Source of the DNA: Listeria ivanovii subsp. ivanovii
GTDB taxonomy: Bacteria > Bacillota > Bacilli > Lactobacillales > Listeriaceae
Direction: 5' to 3'
Assembly (NCBI RefSeq): GCF_900187025.1
Contig: NZ_LT906478.1
Location: 2,030,001 to 2,094,000, forward strand
Length of the DNA stretch: 64,000 nt
Shown: piece by piece, positions 56,019 through 64,000 of the stretch
How the letters are laid out: each line of letters begins with the position of its first letter
Numbering within the stretch: position 1 is the first letter of the stretch
Made by a program: the position numbers and the translations under genes
Notes under the pieces: model-generated
What the model was told of the DNA's origin: nothing
Databases searched by the model: none
What the model saw: only the letters and a program-made list of their open reading frames with translations

Positions 56019-56047
56019 ATTGTAAACGGTTGCATTGGAGTTGTCAA
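56019..56047 (-). promoter_or_regulatory. PTS operon promoter overlapped by a cre site
   Basis: Minus strand TTGACA (56042-56047), 17 bases, TACAAT (56019-56024). TGTAAACGGTTGCA (56021-56034) fits the cre consensus TGWNANCGNTNWCA with one mismatch and covers the -10 and spacer, so CcpA binding would block initiation. Confidence 0.8.
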
Positions 56048-56061
56048 TAGCATTTTAAAAT

Positions 56062-56095
56062 AAAAAAAGATGAAGCGCACACGGCAACTTCATCT
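56062..56095 (-). terminator. Terminator of the aldo/keto reductase gene
   Basis: AGATGAAG (56068-56075) pairs with CTTCATCT (56088-56095), loop 12, with a T-tract on the minus strand at 56062-56068. Confidence 0.85.
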
Positions 56096-56107
56096 TCACT
56101 AGTTAAA

Positions 56108-57103
56108 TTATTTTTTTATCGGCAATGCTCCGACCACTGGATGGGGAACATATAATTCTTCTAAGTAGTCTACTTCTGTTTCTGAAAGCTTAATGTCAAG
56201 TGCTGCTACTGCGCTTTCTAGATGACTTTCTTTTTGCGCTCCGATAATTGGCGAAGTAATTCCTTGTTTAGTTAACATCCAAGCTAAGGCAATTTTATCT
56301 CTTGTCACTTGATGTTTCTCCGCTAGTTCAGCCACGCGCTCGATAATTCCTTTGTCTGAATCCTGAGTACCATCATATTTAGATTTTTGAACAGCATCGG
56401 TTTCTGAACGATAAGTAGTTTCTGCAAATTCTCGAGTTAGTCTTCCTGAAGCGAGCGGGCTATATGGTGTTATCGCAATTTTTTCATCCCGGCAAAATGG
56501 AATCATTTCCCGTTCTTCTTCTCGGTAAATCAAATTATAATGATTTTGCATCGAAACAAATTTTGTCCAACCATTTTTTTCAGCAACGCGTTGTGCTTTT
56601 TGGAATTGCCAAGCAAACATTGCACTAGCTCCAATATAACGGGCTTTTCCTGACTTAACAACATCATGCATCGCTTCCATTGTTTCTTCAATTGGTGTAT
56701 TTTCATCAAAACGGTGGATGATATATAAATCAACATAATCTGTTTCTAAGCGTTTCAAACTTTGATCAATTTCACTTAAAATTGCTTTTCTAGATAAACC
56801 ACTGCTATTCGGACGACCTGGTCGCATTGTAGAATGTACTTTAGTGGCAAGTACAATATCATCCCTACTAGCATAATCTTTCAAGGCGCGGCCAACAATT
56901 TTTTCACTTTCCCCGTAGGAATAAATATTGGCTGTATCAAAGAAATTAATTCCTAAGTCTAGTGCTTTTTTAATAATTGGTCGACTATTCGCTTCGTCTA
57001 AAACCCATTTATGCACCCATTTATCTTTGTCACCAAATCCCATTGTTCCTAGGCAAATTTTTGAAACATCCATTCCAGTATTTCCAAATTTCACATATTC
57101 CAT
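56108..57103 (-). CDS. Aldo/keto reductase
   Basis: 331 residues, NADPH-dependent carbonyl reductase barrel. Catalytic tetrad visible: Asp in FFDTANIYSYGESE (near 54-67, with the Tyr), Lys in VLATKVHS (near 86) and His in DLYIIHRFDE (near 128). C-terminal cofactor segment TSPIIGAQKESHLESAVAAL. Close to the YajO/general stress AKR group. AAGGAGGAATACTAA precedes the ATG. Substrate unknown; the alsS gene upstream has its own terminator, so this is monocistronic. Confidence 0.88.
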   Translation of the reverse strand: MEYVKFGNTGMDVSKICLGTMGFGDKDKWVHKWVLDEANSRPIIKKALDLGINFFDTANIYSYGESEKIVGRALKDYASRDDIVLATKVHSTMRPGRPNSSGLSRKAILSEIDQSLKRLETDYVDLYIIHRFDENTPIEETMEAMHDVVKSGKARYIGASAMFAWQFQKAQRVAEKNGWTKFVSMQNHYNLIYREEEREMIPFCRDEKIAITPYSPLASGRLTREFAETTYRSETDAVQKSKYDGTQDSDKGIIERVAELAEKHQVTRDKIALAWMLTKQGITSPIIGAQKESHLESAVAALDIKLSETEVDYLEELYVPHPVVGALPIKK

Positions 57104-57173
57104 TTAGTATTCCTCCTTTATTAATCCTATCTACAGCATATACCTTGAAGCCCACTCCAAGTCAAATTTTATC

Positions 57174-57211
57174 CTAAAAAAAGAAAACCTTTATGTCAAA
57201 TCAAGGTTTTC
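57174..57211 (-). terminator. Terminator of alsS
   Basis: GAAAACCTT (57183-57191) pairs with AAGGTTTTC (57203-57211), loop 11; T-tract on the minus strand at 57174-57180. Confidence 0.88.
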
Positions 57212-57221
57212 CAGCATTTTC

Positions 57222-58919
57222 TTAATAAAATTGATCTGGTAGTATAGTTTCTCCAAGTTTGATATTATCACGATAATCAATTGGAATATCCACGACTACC
57301 GGCCCTTCTGATTCAAGCGCTTCTTTTAAAACATCGGCTAAATCTTCTGGCTTTGTCACTCTAAGTCCTTTTGCCCCAAAGCTTTCCGCAAATTTCACAA
57401 TATCTACATCGCCGAAACGAACAGCTGCTTCTTTGCCGTATTTCATTTTTTGTTGGAAGGCAACCATGTCGTAGCTACCATCATTCCAAACTAGATGAAC
57501 AAGTGGTGCGCGCAATCTAACAGCCGTTTCAAGCTCCATTGCCGAAAACAGGAATCCACCATCCCCCGATATCGAAACTACTTTTTCACCGGGATGAACG
57601 AGTGTTGCCGCAATCCCCCATGGAAGTGCCACACCAAGCGTTTGCATTCCATTACTGAAAAGCAGACGGCGTGGTTCATAGGAACGGAAATGACGAGCCA
57701 TCCAAATATAATGCGAACCAACATCTACAGTTACAGTAACATTATCATCAATGGCGGAACGAAGCGTTTGAATAACGGACAGCGGATGAACACGATTCGT
57801 TTCATCGCTGACAGGTGGAACATCTCTTTCTTCTAATTTATTATGAAGCTCTTTTAAAGTTTCCAATTCTTTATCCGCTAGTTCTAACCCACTAAATTTA
57901 GCATTAACACGGTCCAACGTTAGTGATATATTTCCTACTAGTTCTGTGACCGGTTGGTAATAGTGATCAATATCAGCACGAATATCATCTATGTGGACAA
58001 TAGTTCGATCTCCAGATGTGTTCCAAGCTTTTGGATCGTATTCAATTGGGTCATAACCGACTGTAATGACTAAATCAGCTTTGTTAAGAAGGATATCTCC
58101 AGGTTGATTACGGAACAAACCTACACGACCAAAGAAATTATCTTCTAAGTCACGCGAGATAACTCCCGCTGCTTGGAATGTTTCAACTACGGGAATACTT
58201 GTTTTTTGAAGTAAACGACGAATCGCACCTGTTACTTCCGGACTTGAAGCGCGCATTCCTAGTAATAAAACTGGCAATTTTGCTTTTTTCAAGCGAGAAA
58301 CTAATTTCGCCACTTGTTCTTTCGATGCTGGGCCATTTTCTGGTTTTGCTAGTGGACGAATTGCTTTTACAGGTACATTTGTTTCATTAACAATATCTTG
58401 TGGCAAACTGATGAAAGCTGCACCTTGGTTAGGCTCCGTTGCTGAACGAAATGCGTTAGTGATTGCTTCTGGTATACTTTCAGCGTGGACAACTTCTTCG
58501 CTATATTTAGTAATTGGACGAAAGAGAGCAGCGTTATCCATCGATTGGTGGGTTCTTTTGAGGCGATCTTGTCTAGTTACGTTTCCAGCAATTGCCACCA
58601 CAGGATCCCCTTCAGCAGTTGCGGTTACAAGTCCTGTTGCAAGATTAGACGCACCTGGTCCACTTGTTACTAAAACAACTCCTGGTTTTCCAGTTAAACG
58701 ACCAATTGCTGCAGCCATAAAAGCAGCATTTTGTTCATGTCGACTAACAATCAATTCTGGACCGCGGTCTTCCATGACATCGAATACTTTGTCGATTTTT
58801 GCGCCCGGGATCCCAAATACATGTGTTACACCCTGATTAATTAAGCTATCAACAACTAAATCTGCGCCAGATTTCCCTTGGTTTACTTTTTTTTCTTGTT
58901 CTTTTTCTAATTTCGCCAT
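57222..58919 (-). CDS. alsS: Catabolic acetolactate synthase
   Basis: Condenses two pyruvate to 2-acetolactate for acetoin formation; FAD-independent activity is typical of this branch. Start at the third of three close ATGs (58917-58919), nine bases after AAAGG, giving 565 residues. [13 protein letters not shown] and [22 protein letters not shown] (ThDP Glu near 64) at the N terminus, ThDP motif [17 protein letters not shown] near 445. No regulatory subunit gene adjoins, unlike ilvB. AlsD is encoded about 12 kb upstream in window coordinates on the other strand. Confidence 0.95.
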   Translation of the reverse strand: MAKLEKEQEKKVNQGKSGADLVVDSLINQGVTHVFGIPGAKIDKVFDVMEDRGPELIVSRHEQNAAFMAAAIGRLTGKPGVVLVTSGPGASNLATGLVTATAEGDPVVAIAGNVTRQDRLKRTHQSMDNAALFRPITKYSEEVVHAESIPEAITNAFRSATEPNQGAAFISLPQDIVNETNVPVKAIRPLAKPENGPASKEQVAKLVSRLKKAKLPVLLLGMRASSPEVTGAIRRLLQKTSIPVVETFQAAGVISRDLEDNFFGRVGLFRNQPGDILLNKADLVITVGYDPIEYDPKAWNTSGDRTIVHIDDIRADIDHYYQPVTELVGNISLTLDRVNAKFSGLELADKELETLKELHNKLEERDVPPVSDETNRVHPLSVIQTLRSAIDDNVTVTVDVGSHYIWMARHFRSYEPRRLLFSNGMQTLGVALPWGIAATLVHPGEKVVSISGDGGFLFSAMELETAVRLRAPLVHLVWNDGSYDMVAFQQKMKYGKEAAVRFGDVDIVKFAESFGAKGLRVTKPEDLADVLKEALESEGPVVVDIPIDYRDNIKLGETILPDQFY

Positions 58920-58994
58920 TTCCATCATCCTTTGTTATATAAAATAATTAAAAATTAATAGTACAGTTTATGATTCGAATTCATTCACAAGATT

Positions 58995-59070
58995 ATTATA
59001 CTACTAAAAGTAATTATTGCAATACTATCAACTCAAAAACTGTTATATAATTTTATAAAAACTGTTATAT
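58995..59070 (-). promoter_or_regulatory. alsS promoter with two upstream direct repeats
   Basis: Minus strand TTGCAA (59017-59022), 16 bases, TATAAT (58995-59000). Upstream, ATATAACAGTTTTT occurs twice, exactly (complement of 59035-59048 and 59057-59070), 22 bases apart, the copy nearer the promoter lying 12 bases before the -35. The alsD promoter has two similar copies. Confidence 0.7.
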
Positions 59071-59100
59071 CAAAAAAGAACTTAGCCTAAACTAAGTTCT
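59071..59100 (-). terminator. Terminator of the ABC carbohydrate operon
   Basis: AGAACTTAG (59077-59085) pairs with CTAAGTTCT (59092-59100), loop six, and a T-tract on the minus strand (59072-59077). Confidence 0.88.
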
Positions 59101-59108
59101 CTCCTCTT

Positions 59109-60566
59109 TTATTTTTTTGATGCACGGTATTCATCGTATTGTTTTTGCATTTCTTTCATTACTTTTTCCATTCCTGCATCATTTAATTTGTCTTTAAATT
59201 TCGCTGTATATTCTACTGGATCTACTGTTCCAGTAAGTAGAGCTGGAGCAAATTCGTTACAAACGTTAGTAATCGAGGCTATCTCAGTCCTTACCTTGGC
59301 GGAATCAAAGTAGAATCCTAATCCTGGAGAGGCTACTGATTTTTTGTTGAATGTTTTGAATTGGTCCCATTTGTCGACTGGTTCATCTTCGTATAGTTTC
59401 AAAATAAAGTGATTTCCAAGTGCGTAGGTAGGCATGGTATAACGTTCTACTCGAGCTGGCAAATCTTGAATTTTACCATCTTCTAGTTCTTTATAGTGCG
59501 TCCCTTCAATTCCTTTGTCAATTAGGTTACGCAGATATTCATCTGTATTAAGCAAGTTGAGGAATTTTACTGCTTCCGCTGGATGTTGACTCGTAACGGA
59601 TACAGCTTGAATCGCACCGGTTACAGAATTATTTTTGATGATTGGTGTTTCAGCAATTGGTTGAGTAACTACTTTATATTTACCACCTGTGTTTTTATCC
59701 CAAATTTTTTCTGCATATGGTTGGTATTTTTCAATACGTACAAACCAGTTTTCTTTATCATAAGACAATGGATCTGTGGAAGTTGCGATATCTTTTGTTA
59801 CATAACCTTTTTGATAGTAACCGTGAAGTGACTTAAGTACTTCTAAGGTATCTGGTTGATCATAAAAGTTCACAATTTTACCAGTATCTTCGTATTGATT
59901 AACAGCAAATGGAAGTGGTACGGAGTTATCAATTAGATAATCGTAGGCAAATGCAGGTTTAAAATCTTTATTCCCCCCAATTGGTGTAATGCTTGGTTCA
60001 TTCTCTTTAATCGTTTTTAGCATTGGCTCTAAATCACTGAAATTTTTCACTTTTGTTACATCCATTTTGTATTTATCTACTAAGTCTTTATTAAAAACAT
60101 ACACTTGTTGTTCACCGATTTCTTTGTTGGAAGGTACGCCGTATATATTACCTTCAATTGTTGCACCGTTCCAAAGTACTTTATTTAACTCTTCTTTCAT
60201 TTCTTTGCCTTCATTATCCAGATATTTGTTTAAAGGTAAAAATGCACCTTTTTGTGAATAAGAAACAAATTCTCCAGCAGCAGAGTATGCAATGTCAAAA
60301 TTTTCACCTGAGTTAATAACGGTTTGCATTCGTTTTCCGTAGTCGCCCCAATCAATCTGAGTCATTTCTACTTTGACACCGATTTTCTTTTCGGTATATT
60401 TATTAACTTCTTTCATGACTTCTTTTGTGTCTTTTTGCGGTGTTCCTATCATGTACCATTTCAATGTTGGAACGTCATTCTTGTCTGCTTTTTCACTGCT
60501 CCCACAAGCGCTTAATCCTAGCAATAAGCAAAGTGATGCAATGATTATTCCCCATTTTTTTTTCAT
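59109..60566 (-). CDS. ABC transporter extracellular solute-binding lipoprotein
   Basis: Start at ATG 60564-60566 after ATGGAGGAAAAAC gives 485 residues; the earlier ATG overlaps that site. Lys-rich start, hydrophobic segment and lipobox LGLSACG (Cys near 21) make it a lipoprotein. Two-lobed family 1 sugar-binding fold resembling the LplA/YtcQ group, with DIAYSAAGEFVSYSQKGAFLPL near 95-116 and VPSNKEIGEQQVYVFNKDL near 145-163. Third gene of the operon after the two permeases. No ATPase gene is present, so a shared MsmX-type ATPase is expected. Confidence 0.87.
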   Translation of the reverse strand: MKKKWGIIIASLCLLLGLSACGSSEKADKNDVPTLKWYMIGTPQKDTKEVMKEVNKYTEKKIGVKVEMTQIDWGDYGKRMQTVINSGENFDIAYSAAGEFVSYSQKGAFLPLNKYLDNEGKEMKEELNKVLWNGATIEGNIYGVPSNKEIGEQQVYVFNKDLVDKYKMDVTKVKNFSDLEPMLKTIKENEPSITPIGGNKDFKPAFAYDYLIDNSVPLPFAVNQYEDTGKIVNFYDQPDTLEVLKSLHGYYQKGYVTKDIATSTDPLSYDKENWFVRIEKYQPYAEKIWDKNTGGKYKVVTQPIAETPIIKNNSVTGAIQAVSVTSQHPAEAVKFLNLLNTDEYLRNLIDKGIEGTHYKELEDGKIQDLPARVERYTMPTYALGNHFILKLYEDEPVDKWDQFKTFNKKSVASPGLGFYFDSAKVRTEIASITNVCNEFAPALLTGTVDPVEYTAKFKDKLNDAGMEKVMKEMQKQYDEYRASKK

Positions 60567-60585
60567 CTGTTTTTCCTCCATTTTT

Positions 60586-61557
60586 TTATTCTTTAACGCC
60601 GCCGATTGTTAGCCCACTAATAAAGTATTTTTGGAAAAACGGATAGGTGATAGCGATTGGTAAAGTCGAAATAACAACCATCGCCATTTTTGCTCCGTCT
60701 TGCGGTATGGACTGGAATGCGCCGGCAGTATAAGCAACTGCTGAGTTTTGCCGCATAAATTCTAAGTTGTTCTCAATTTTCATAAGCAACGATTGTAATG
60801 GAACTAAATTTGGATTATCAATGTAAAGGGATGCTTGGAACCAATCATTCCAGTATCCGAGAGTAGAGAAAAGGGCAATTGTCGCAAGTCCTGGTAAGGA
60901 AAGCGGGATAACCATTTGTAAAAATATCCGTAATTCTCCGGCACCTTCAATTCTTGCTGCTTCCAAAATTGGTTCTGGAATCGAGCGTAAGAAGAATGTA
61001 CGCATAATCATTATATAAAAAGCATTCATCGCGAGCGGTAAAATAAGCGCCCAGATGCTGTTTCGCAAATGTAAGAACTGCGTCATAACAATATATGCCG
61101 GCACCATACCACCACTAAACAGCATTGTAAAAAAGGCGATAAAAGTAAATTGACGGCGATATTTAAATTGTGGCCTAGATATTGCGTAAGAATATAGAGC
61201 AATCATCGCAACGCTACACACAGTTCCAACTACCGTAACCAAGATAGTCACACCATATGATTGCAGTAACTGTCCTTTCATATTCCATAAATATTCATAT
61301 GCTTCCGTGCTCCACTCTTTCGGTATCAGTTGAAAGCCATTTGTCGCAAGAGATGTTTCACTTGAAAACGAGATAACAATAATGTATAGGAATGGGAAGA
61401 TACAGATAAGTGCAAGGAAAGCGAGCAAAATATTCATCGCTATATTCATTTTTTTATTAAAACCGATAATGTCTTTTGCAGGTTGATTTTTACTTGGTTT
61501 ATTCACATCGCCTCGTACTTGTTCTATTTCGCTGATTGCTTCAAGCTCTTCTGCCAA
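60586..61557 (-). CDS. ABC carbohydrate transporter permease, LplC/YtcP type
   Basis: 323 residues; TTG start at 61555-61557, seven bases after AAAGGAGGCG. About six hydrophobic segments (40-62, 100-125, 135-160, 165-190, 220-240, 285-305). The EAA loop reads EAARIEGAGELRIFLQMVIPLSLPG near 205-230. The C terminus ends in FISGLTIGGVKE, usual for the MalG-like subunits. An N-terminal acidic extension of about 30 residues precedes the first segment. Confidence 0.88.
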   Translation of the reverse strand: MAEELEAISEIEQVRGDVNKPSKNQPAKDIIGFNKKMNIAMNILLAFLALICIFPFLYIIVISFSSETSLATNGFQLIPKEWSTEAYEYLWNMKGQLLQSYGVTILVTVVGTVCSVAMIALYSYAISRPQFKYRRQFTFIAFFTMLFSGGMVPAYIVMTQFLHLRNSIWALILPLAMNAFYIMIMRTFFLRSIPEPILEAARIEGAGELRIFLQMVIPLSLPGLATIALFSTLGYWNDWFQASLYIDNPNLVPLQSLLMKIENNLEFMRQNSAVAYTAGAFQSIPQDGAKMAMVVISTLPIAITYPFFQKYFISGLTIGGVKE

Positions 61558-61575
61558 GTAATCTCGCCTCCTTTT

Positions 61576-62514
61576 TTAGAATAACGCATATTCTGGGTTT
61601 ATTTTTTTCACGATATAGTTGGTGAGCATCACAAGGATAAAGCCGACAATTGACTGATAAAAACCGGCTGCTGCACTCATACTCATATCCCCGAGCGAAG
61701 TTAATCCTCGGTATACATATGTATCAATAACGTCCGTCACCGGATAAAGTGGTCCTGAATTTCGCGGCAATTGATAAAATAAACCAAAGTCTGAGTTAAA
61801 AATTTTCCCGACATTCAAAATCGTTAATATTACCATTAGTGGTGTTAATGCTGGAATCGTTACATGGCGGATTTGTTGCCATTTTCCAGCTCCGTCAATC
61901 ATTGCCGCTTCGTAGTAAGTACGGTCAATCCCAGCGATAGCAGCTAAATAGACAATACTTCCGTAACCAAGGCCTTTCCAGATATTCATCATAATTAGGA
62001 TAAACGGCCAATATTTCGGGTCGTTATACCATGAAATCGGATCTTGTCCAAAAGCGACTAAAATATTATTCACCAAACCGCTATCTTCACTCAAAAAGCT
62101 AAATAGGAAGTAACTAACGACTACCCACGATAAGAAATGCGGAAATAGCATCCCCGTTTGATAAATTTTTGCTCCTCGTTTGTTTAGTAAACTATTAAAT
62201 ATAATCGCTAGCGCCACACCAAGAATTAGACCAACAATAATAAATACTAAGTTATAAAGAACCGTGTTTCGAGTAATAATAAAAGCATCGTTTGTTTGGA
62301 ATAGGAATTTAAAATTTTCAAGTCCCACCCAGTCGCTACTCATAATACTGGATAAAAAGCCTTTTCCATCAATCCGGTAATCTTTGAATGCAATAACTGT
62401 ACCGAACATCGGTAAGTAAGAGAAAATCAAGAACCAAATAACACCCGGAAGTACCATTAATAGCCAAATCCAATTTGCTCGAATTTGCGATAAAAATTTT
62501 CTCAATCCATCCAC
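61576..62514 (-). CDS. ABC carbohydrate transporter permease, LplB type
   Basis: 312 residues with six hydrophobic segments beginning near residue 15. EAA loop YEAAMIDGAGKWQQIRHVTIPALTP near 200-225. MalF-like partner of the downstream permease. First gene of the operon; a cre-like sequence lies 12-25 bases before the ATG. The regulator encoded just upstream is of the YesN type that pairs with YesM kinases beside such porters. Confidence 0.88.
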   Translation of the reverse strand: MDGLRKFLSQIRANWIWLLMVLPGVIWFLIFSYLPMFGTVIAFKDYRIDGKGFLSSIMSSDWVGLENFKFLFQTNDAFIITRNTVLYNLVFIIVGLILGVALAIIFNSLLNKRGAKIYQTGMLFPHFLSWVVVSYFLFSFLSEDSGLVNNILVAFGQDPISWYNDPKYWPFILIMMNIWKGLGYGSIVYLAAIAGIDRTYYEAAMIDGAGKWQQIRHVTIPALTPLMVILTILNVGKIFNSDFGLFYQLPRNSGPLYPVTDVIDTYVYRGLTSLGDMSMSAAAGFYQSIVGFILVMLTNYIVKKINPEYALF

Positions 62515-62525
62515 CCCTCTTTATT

Positions 62526-62539
62526 TGTAAGTGCTTTCA
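62526..62539. promoter_or_regulatory. cre-like site before the permease gene
   Basis: TGTAAGTGCTTTCA (minus: TGAAAGCACTTACA) matches the cre consensus except at one base of the central CG. It sits in the 5' leader of the ABC operon, fitting CcpA control of a sugar porter. Confidence 0.5.
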
Positions 62540-62613
62540 ACATATTAAGTTTATCGTTTTTAGAGGGATTTAAACAGTTGCTGATGTTTAGATTTATAGA
62601 CAAATATTAGTTT

Positions 62614-64000
62614 TTATTGATGGGTTTTCCGGTAGCGATTTGGTGTTTCTCCAGTATGTTTTTTAAACTGGCGATAAAAGTAAGCCATATCTGTATAGCC
62701 AGATTTTCTAGCGATTATCGTTAAGTTCGCTTGCGTCAATAGCAATTCTTCTTTCGCATAATTCACCCGGTAACGGTTCAGATAATCCGTAAAATGCTCC
62801 CCCATTTCTTTTTGAAAAAGTTGTCCTAAGTACACCGCGTTAATATGAAAGTCATTACCGAGTGTTTTCAAAGACATCCCTTCCGCAAAATGTTCCCTGA
62901 CATAATTAAGGACATTTTGAATAATCGGGCTTTTGGCTTCGTCGGTTTGTTTTTTGCGATTATAATAACTTATCGCATAGGCCAAAGTTATTTCTTCTAA
63001 CCCTTTAATACTTGTTTCTGCAGCGATTTTCTCCATTGATTCATTTAATTCTTTGGGATCAGATTCCGCTAGCATTACTAACAATTCATTGAGAATATGC
63101 AACATTTGGTGCGGGTCACTTTCTACTTTATGATCTATCCACTCTTGGAAAAAATTTCTAATCCAAGCTTTGATTTCTTTTTCATTATTCATCACGAATA
63201 GTTTGGCGAGCTGGTGTTGTTTTCTTTTTGGGCGCCAAGTATGTTTCGTTCGTTTTTGAAGAGCTATCAAACTCCCGCTATCTTGTACTAACCGTTCCGG
63301 AAGTAGTCTTGTTAGTTGACGGAAAGCCTGCGGATACATTATTTCACCCTGCACTTTTTCACTAACAAATAAATAAAAAGCATCATTTTCCAAATGGCTC
63401 CTTATATCACTTTGAATCGCTAAAATTTGCTCCGATAAAGACGTTATTTCTTCTAGTCCAATAATGATTTCATTTTCAAGTGTTAGTAGCATAAATGGAT
63501 ATTTTTCCCGGTATGCTTCTGAAAGTCGTTTCCAATTTTCTGTGTTTACTTGTTTGGTTGGTTGAATTTGAATAAGTACCGCATCTTTTGTTTGACCGAG
63601 TGTCATATCGTATAACGCTAGCCGTTCTTCCCACTCTTCTTTGTTAATTCGTAAATGTAACCAGCGCCAAATCGTATTATCCCGCAAAATGTAGTAGGCT
63701 TCTTCTCTTGGTATTACTTTGTCCGTCACTTGTTTCTTCTCTATTTGAATGAGTGTTTCTTTAAGTTCTTGTTCGTTTAAAGGTTTTAATAAATAATTTT
63801 CAATACCAGCAGAAAGTCCGCGTTTAATATAATGAAAATCTTCAAAACCAGATAAAACAATTGTTTTCGTCGTTGGTTGCCTTTTTTTCCATTCATCTAT
63901 TAGTTCCAAACCATTCATTACTGGCATTTGAATATCGGTTAACAACACATCTACTTCTTGCTCGCTAAACATTTCTAAAGCAACTACACCATTTTTAGCT
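62614..64000 (-). CDS. YesN-like AraC-family response regulator, N terminus cut by window
   Basis: At least 461 residues; the frame is open to the window edge, and the first in-frame ATG at 63972 is inside the receiver domain, so the true start lies beyond 64000. Receiver: DVLLTDIQMPVMNG with the phospho-acceptor Asp and NYLLKPLNEQE with the conserved Lys. A 200-residue middle region follows, then a C-terminal AraC HTH pair (SLKTLGNDFHINAVYLGQLFQKE and YTDMAYFYRQFKKHTGETPNRYR). Probably activates the ABC porter genes that follow on the same strand, with a kinase gene outside the window. Confidence 0.9.
   Translation of the reverse strand, partial: AKNGVVALEMFSEQEVDVLLTDIQMPVMNGLELIDEWKKRQPTTKTIVLSGFEDFHYIKRGLSAGIENYLLKPLNEQELKETLIQIEKKQVTDKVIPREEAYYILRDNTIWRWLHLRINKEEWEERLALYDMTLGQTKDAVLIQIQPTKQVNTENWKRLSEAYREKYPFMLLTLENEIIIGLEEITSLSEQILAIQSDIRSHLENDAFYLFVSEKVQGEIMYPQAFRQLTRLLPERLVQDSGSLIALQKRTKHTWRPKRKQHQLAKLFVMNNEKEIKAWIRNFFQEWIDHKVESDPHQMLHILNELLVMLAESDPKELNESMEKIAAETSIKGLEEITLAYAISYYNRKKQTDEAKSPIIQNVLNYVREHFAEGMSLKTLGNDFHINAVYLGQLFQKEMGEHFTDYLNRYRVNYAKEELLLTQANLTIIARKSGYTDMAYFYRQFKKHTGETPNRYRKTHQ

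Noticed and set aside
57222-58919. alsS as a second ilvB paralogue for BCAA synthesis
   Set aside because: There is no adjacent small-subunit gene, its N-terminal motifs are of the catabolic AlsS type, and its promoter shares an element with alsD.

Overview
The window is low-GC Firmicute DNA that I read as a chromosome segment of Listeria (sensu stricto group). The order lysA, pnp, deoB, xerD, fur, fhuG/B/D/C, a ferredoxin-NADP reductase, a TetR/ABC set, nudF, xpaC, telA, dinB, rnz, zwf, ilvDBNC-leuABCD-ilvA, alsD, pdp, lacI, deoC, deoR, a mannose-family PTS with two SIS proteins, alsS and an ABC sugar porter matches, from memory, the L. monocytogenes lmo1952-lmo2010 stretch. I cannot fix the species. 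Two blocks are not where I remember them in that reference: an IS3 OrfA remnant plus an Rgg-type regulator (10343-11710), and a six-gene set (18269-27700) of an arylsulfate sulfotransferase, two MFS permeases, two M20 amidohydrolases and an AraC/GH39 regulator.

Layout. 1-4.4 kb: lysA (cut by the window edge) and the xerD-deoB-pnp operon. 4.5-10.3 kb: iron module. fur carries a perfect PerR box; fhuB-fhuG, fhuD and fhuC-reductase each have a promoter with a Fur box. 10.3-11.7 kb: small inserted segment. 11.8-14.1 kb: autoregulated TetR/ABC efflux operon with twin operators. 14.2-17.9 kb: nudF, xpaC-telA, and dinB with a LexA box. 18.3-27.7 kb: accessory block. 27.7-32.9 kb: SDR-rnz, zwf with a structured leader, yueI, a 45-residue membrane protein outside ordinary ORF cut-offs, DUF6884 and GNAT genes. 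33.1-44.6 kb: branched-chain amino acid operon behind a leader-peptide attenuator (Val/Ile/Leu codons, competing antiterminator and terminator). 44.6-45.5 kb: alsD. 45.5-49.7 kb: deoxynucleoside catabolism (deoR, deoC, lacI, pdp). 49.8-55.9 kb: mannose-family PTS with two SIS proteins and two GntR regulators under a cre-overlapped promoter. 56.1-58.9 kb: aldo/keto reductase and alsS. 59.1-64.0 kb: ABC carbohydrate porter and the 3' part of its YesN-like response regulator.

How parts work together. The Fhu porter brings in ferric hydroxamates and the co-translated flavoprotein reductase could release the iron. DeoC, DeoB, Pnp and Pdp form the nucleoside salvage route. IlvB/IlvN and AlsS both make acetolactate, for valine/leucine and for acetoin respectively; AlsD then gives acetoin. 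alsS and alsD lie about 14 kb apart, yet both promoters are preceded by two tandem copies of the same element, approximately ATATWACAGTTTWT, in the same orientation. This suggests an acetoin-specific activator, and it is the least expected regulatory signal I found. The accessory block is the best candidate for an undescribed system: a membrane-anchored sulfotransferase, transporters and acyl-amino-acid hydrolases under a regulator whose GH39 domain has lost its expected nucleophile.

No rRNA, tRNA, CRISPR array, complete insertion sequence or prophage was seen.
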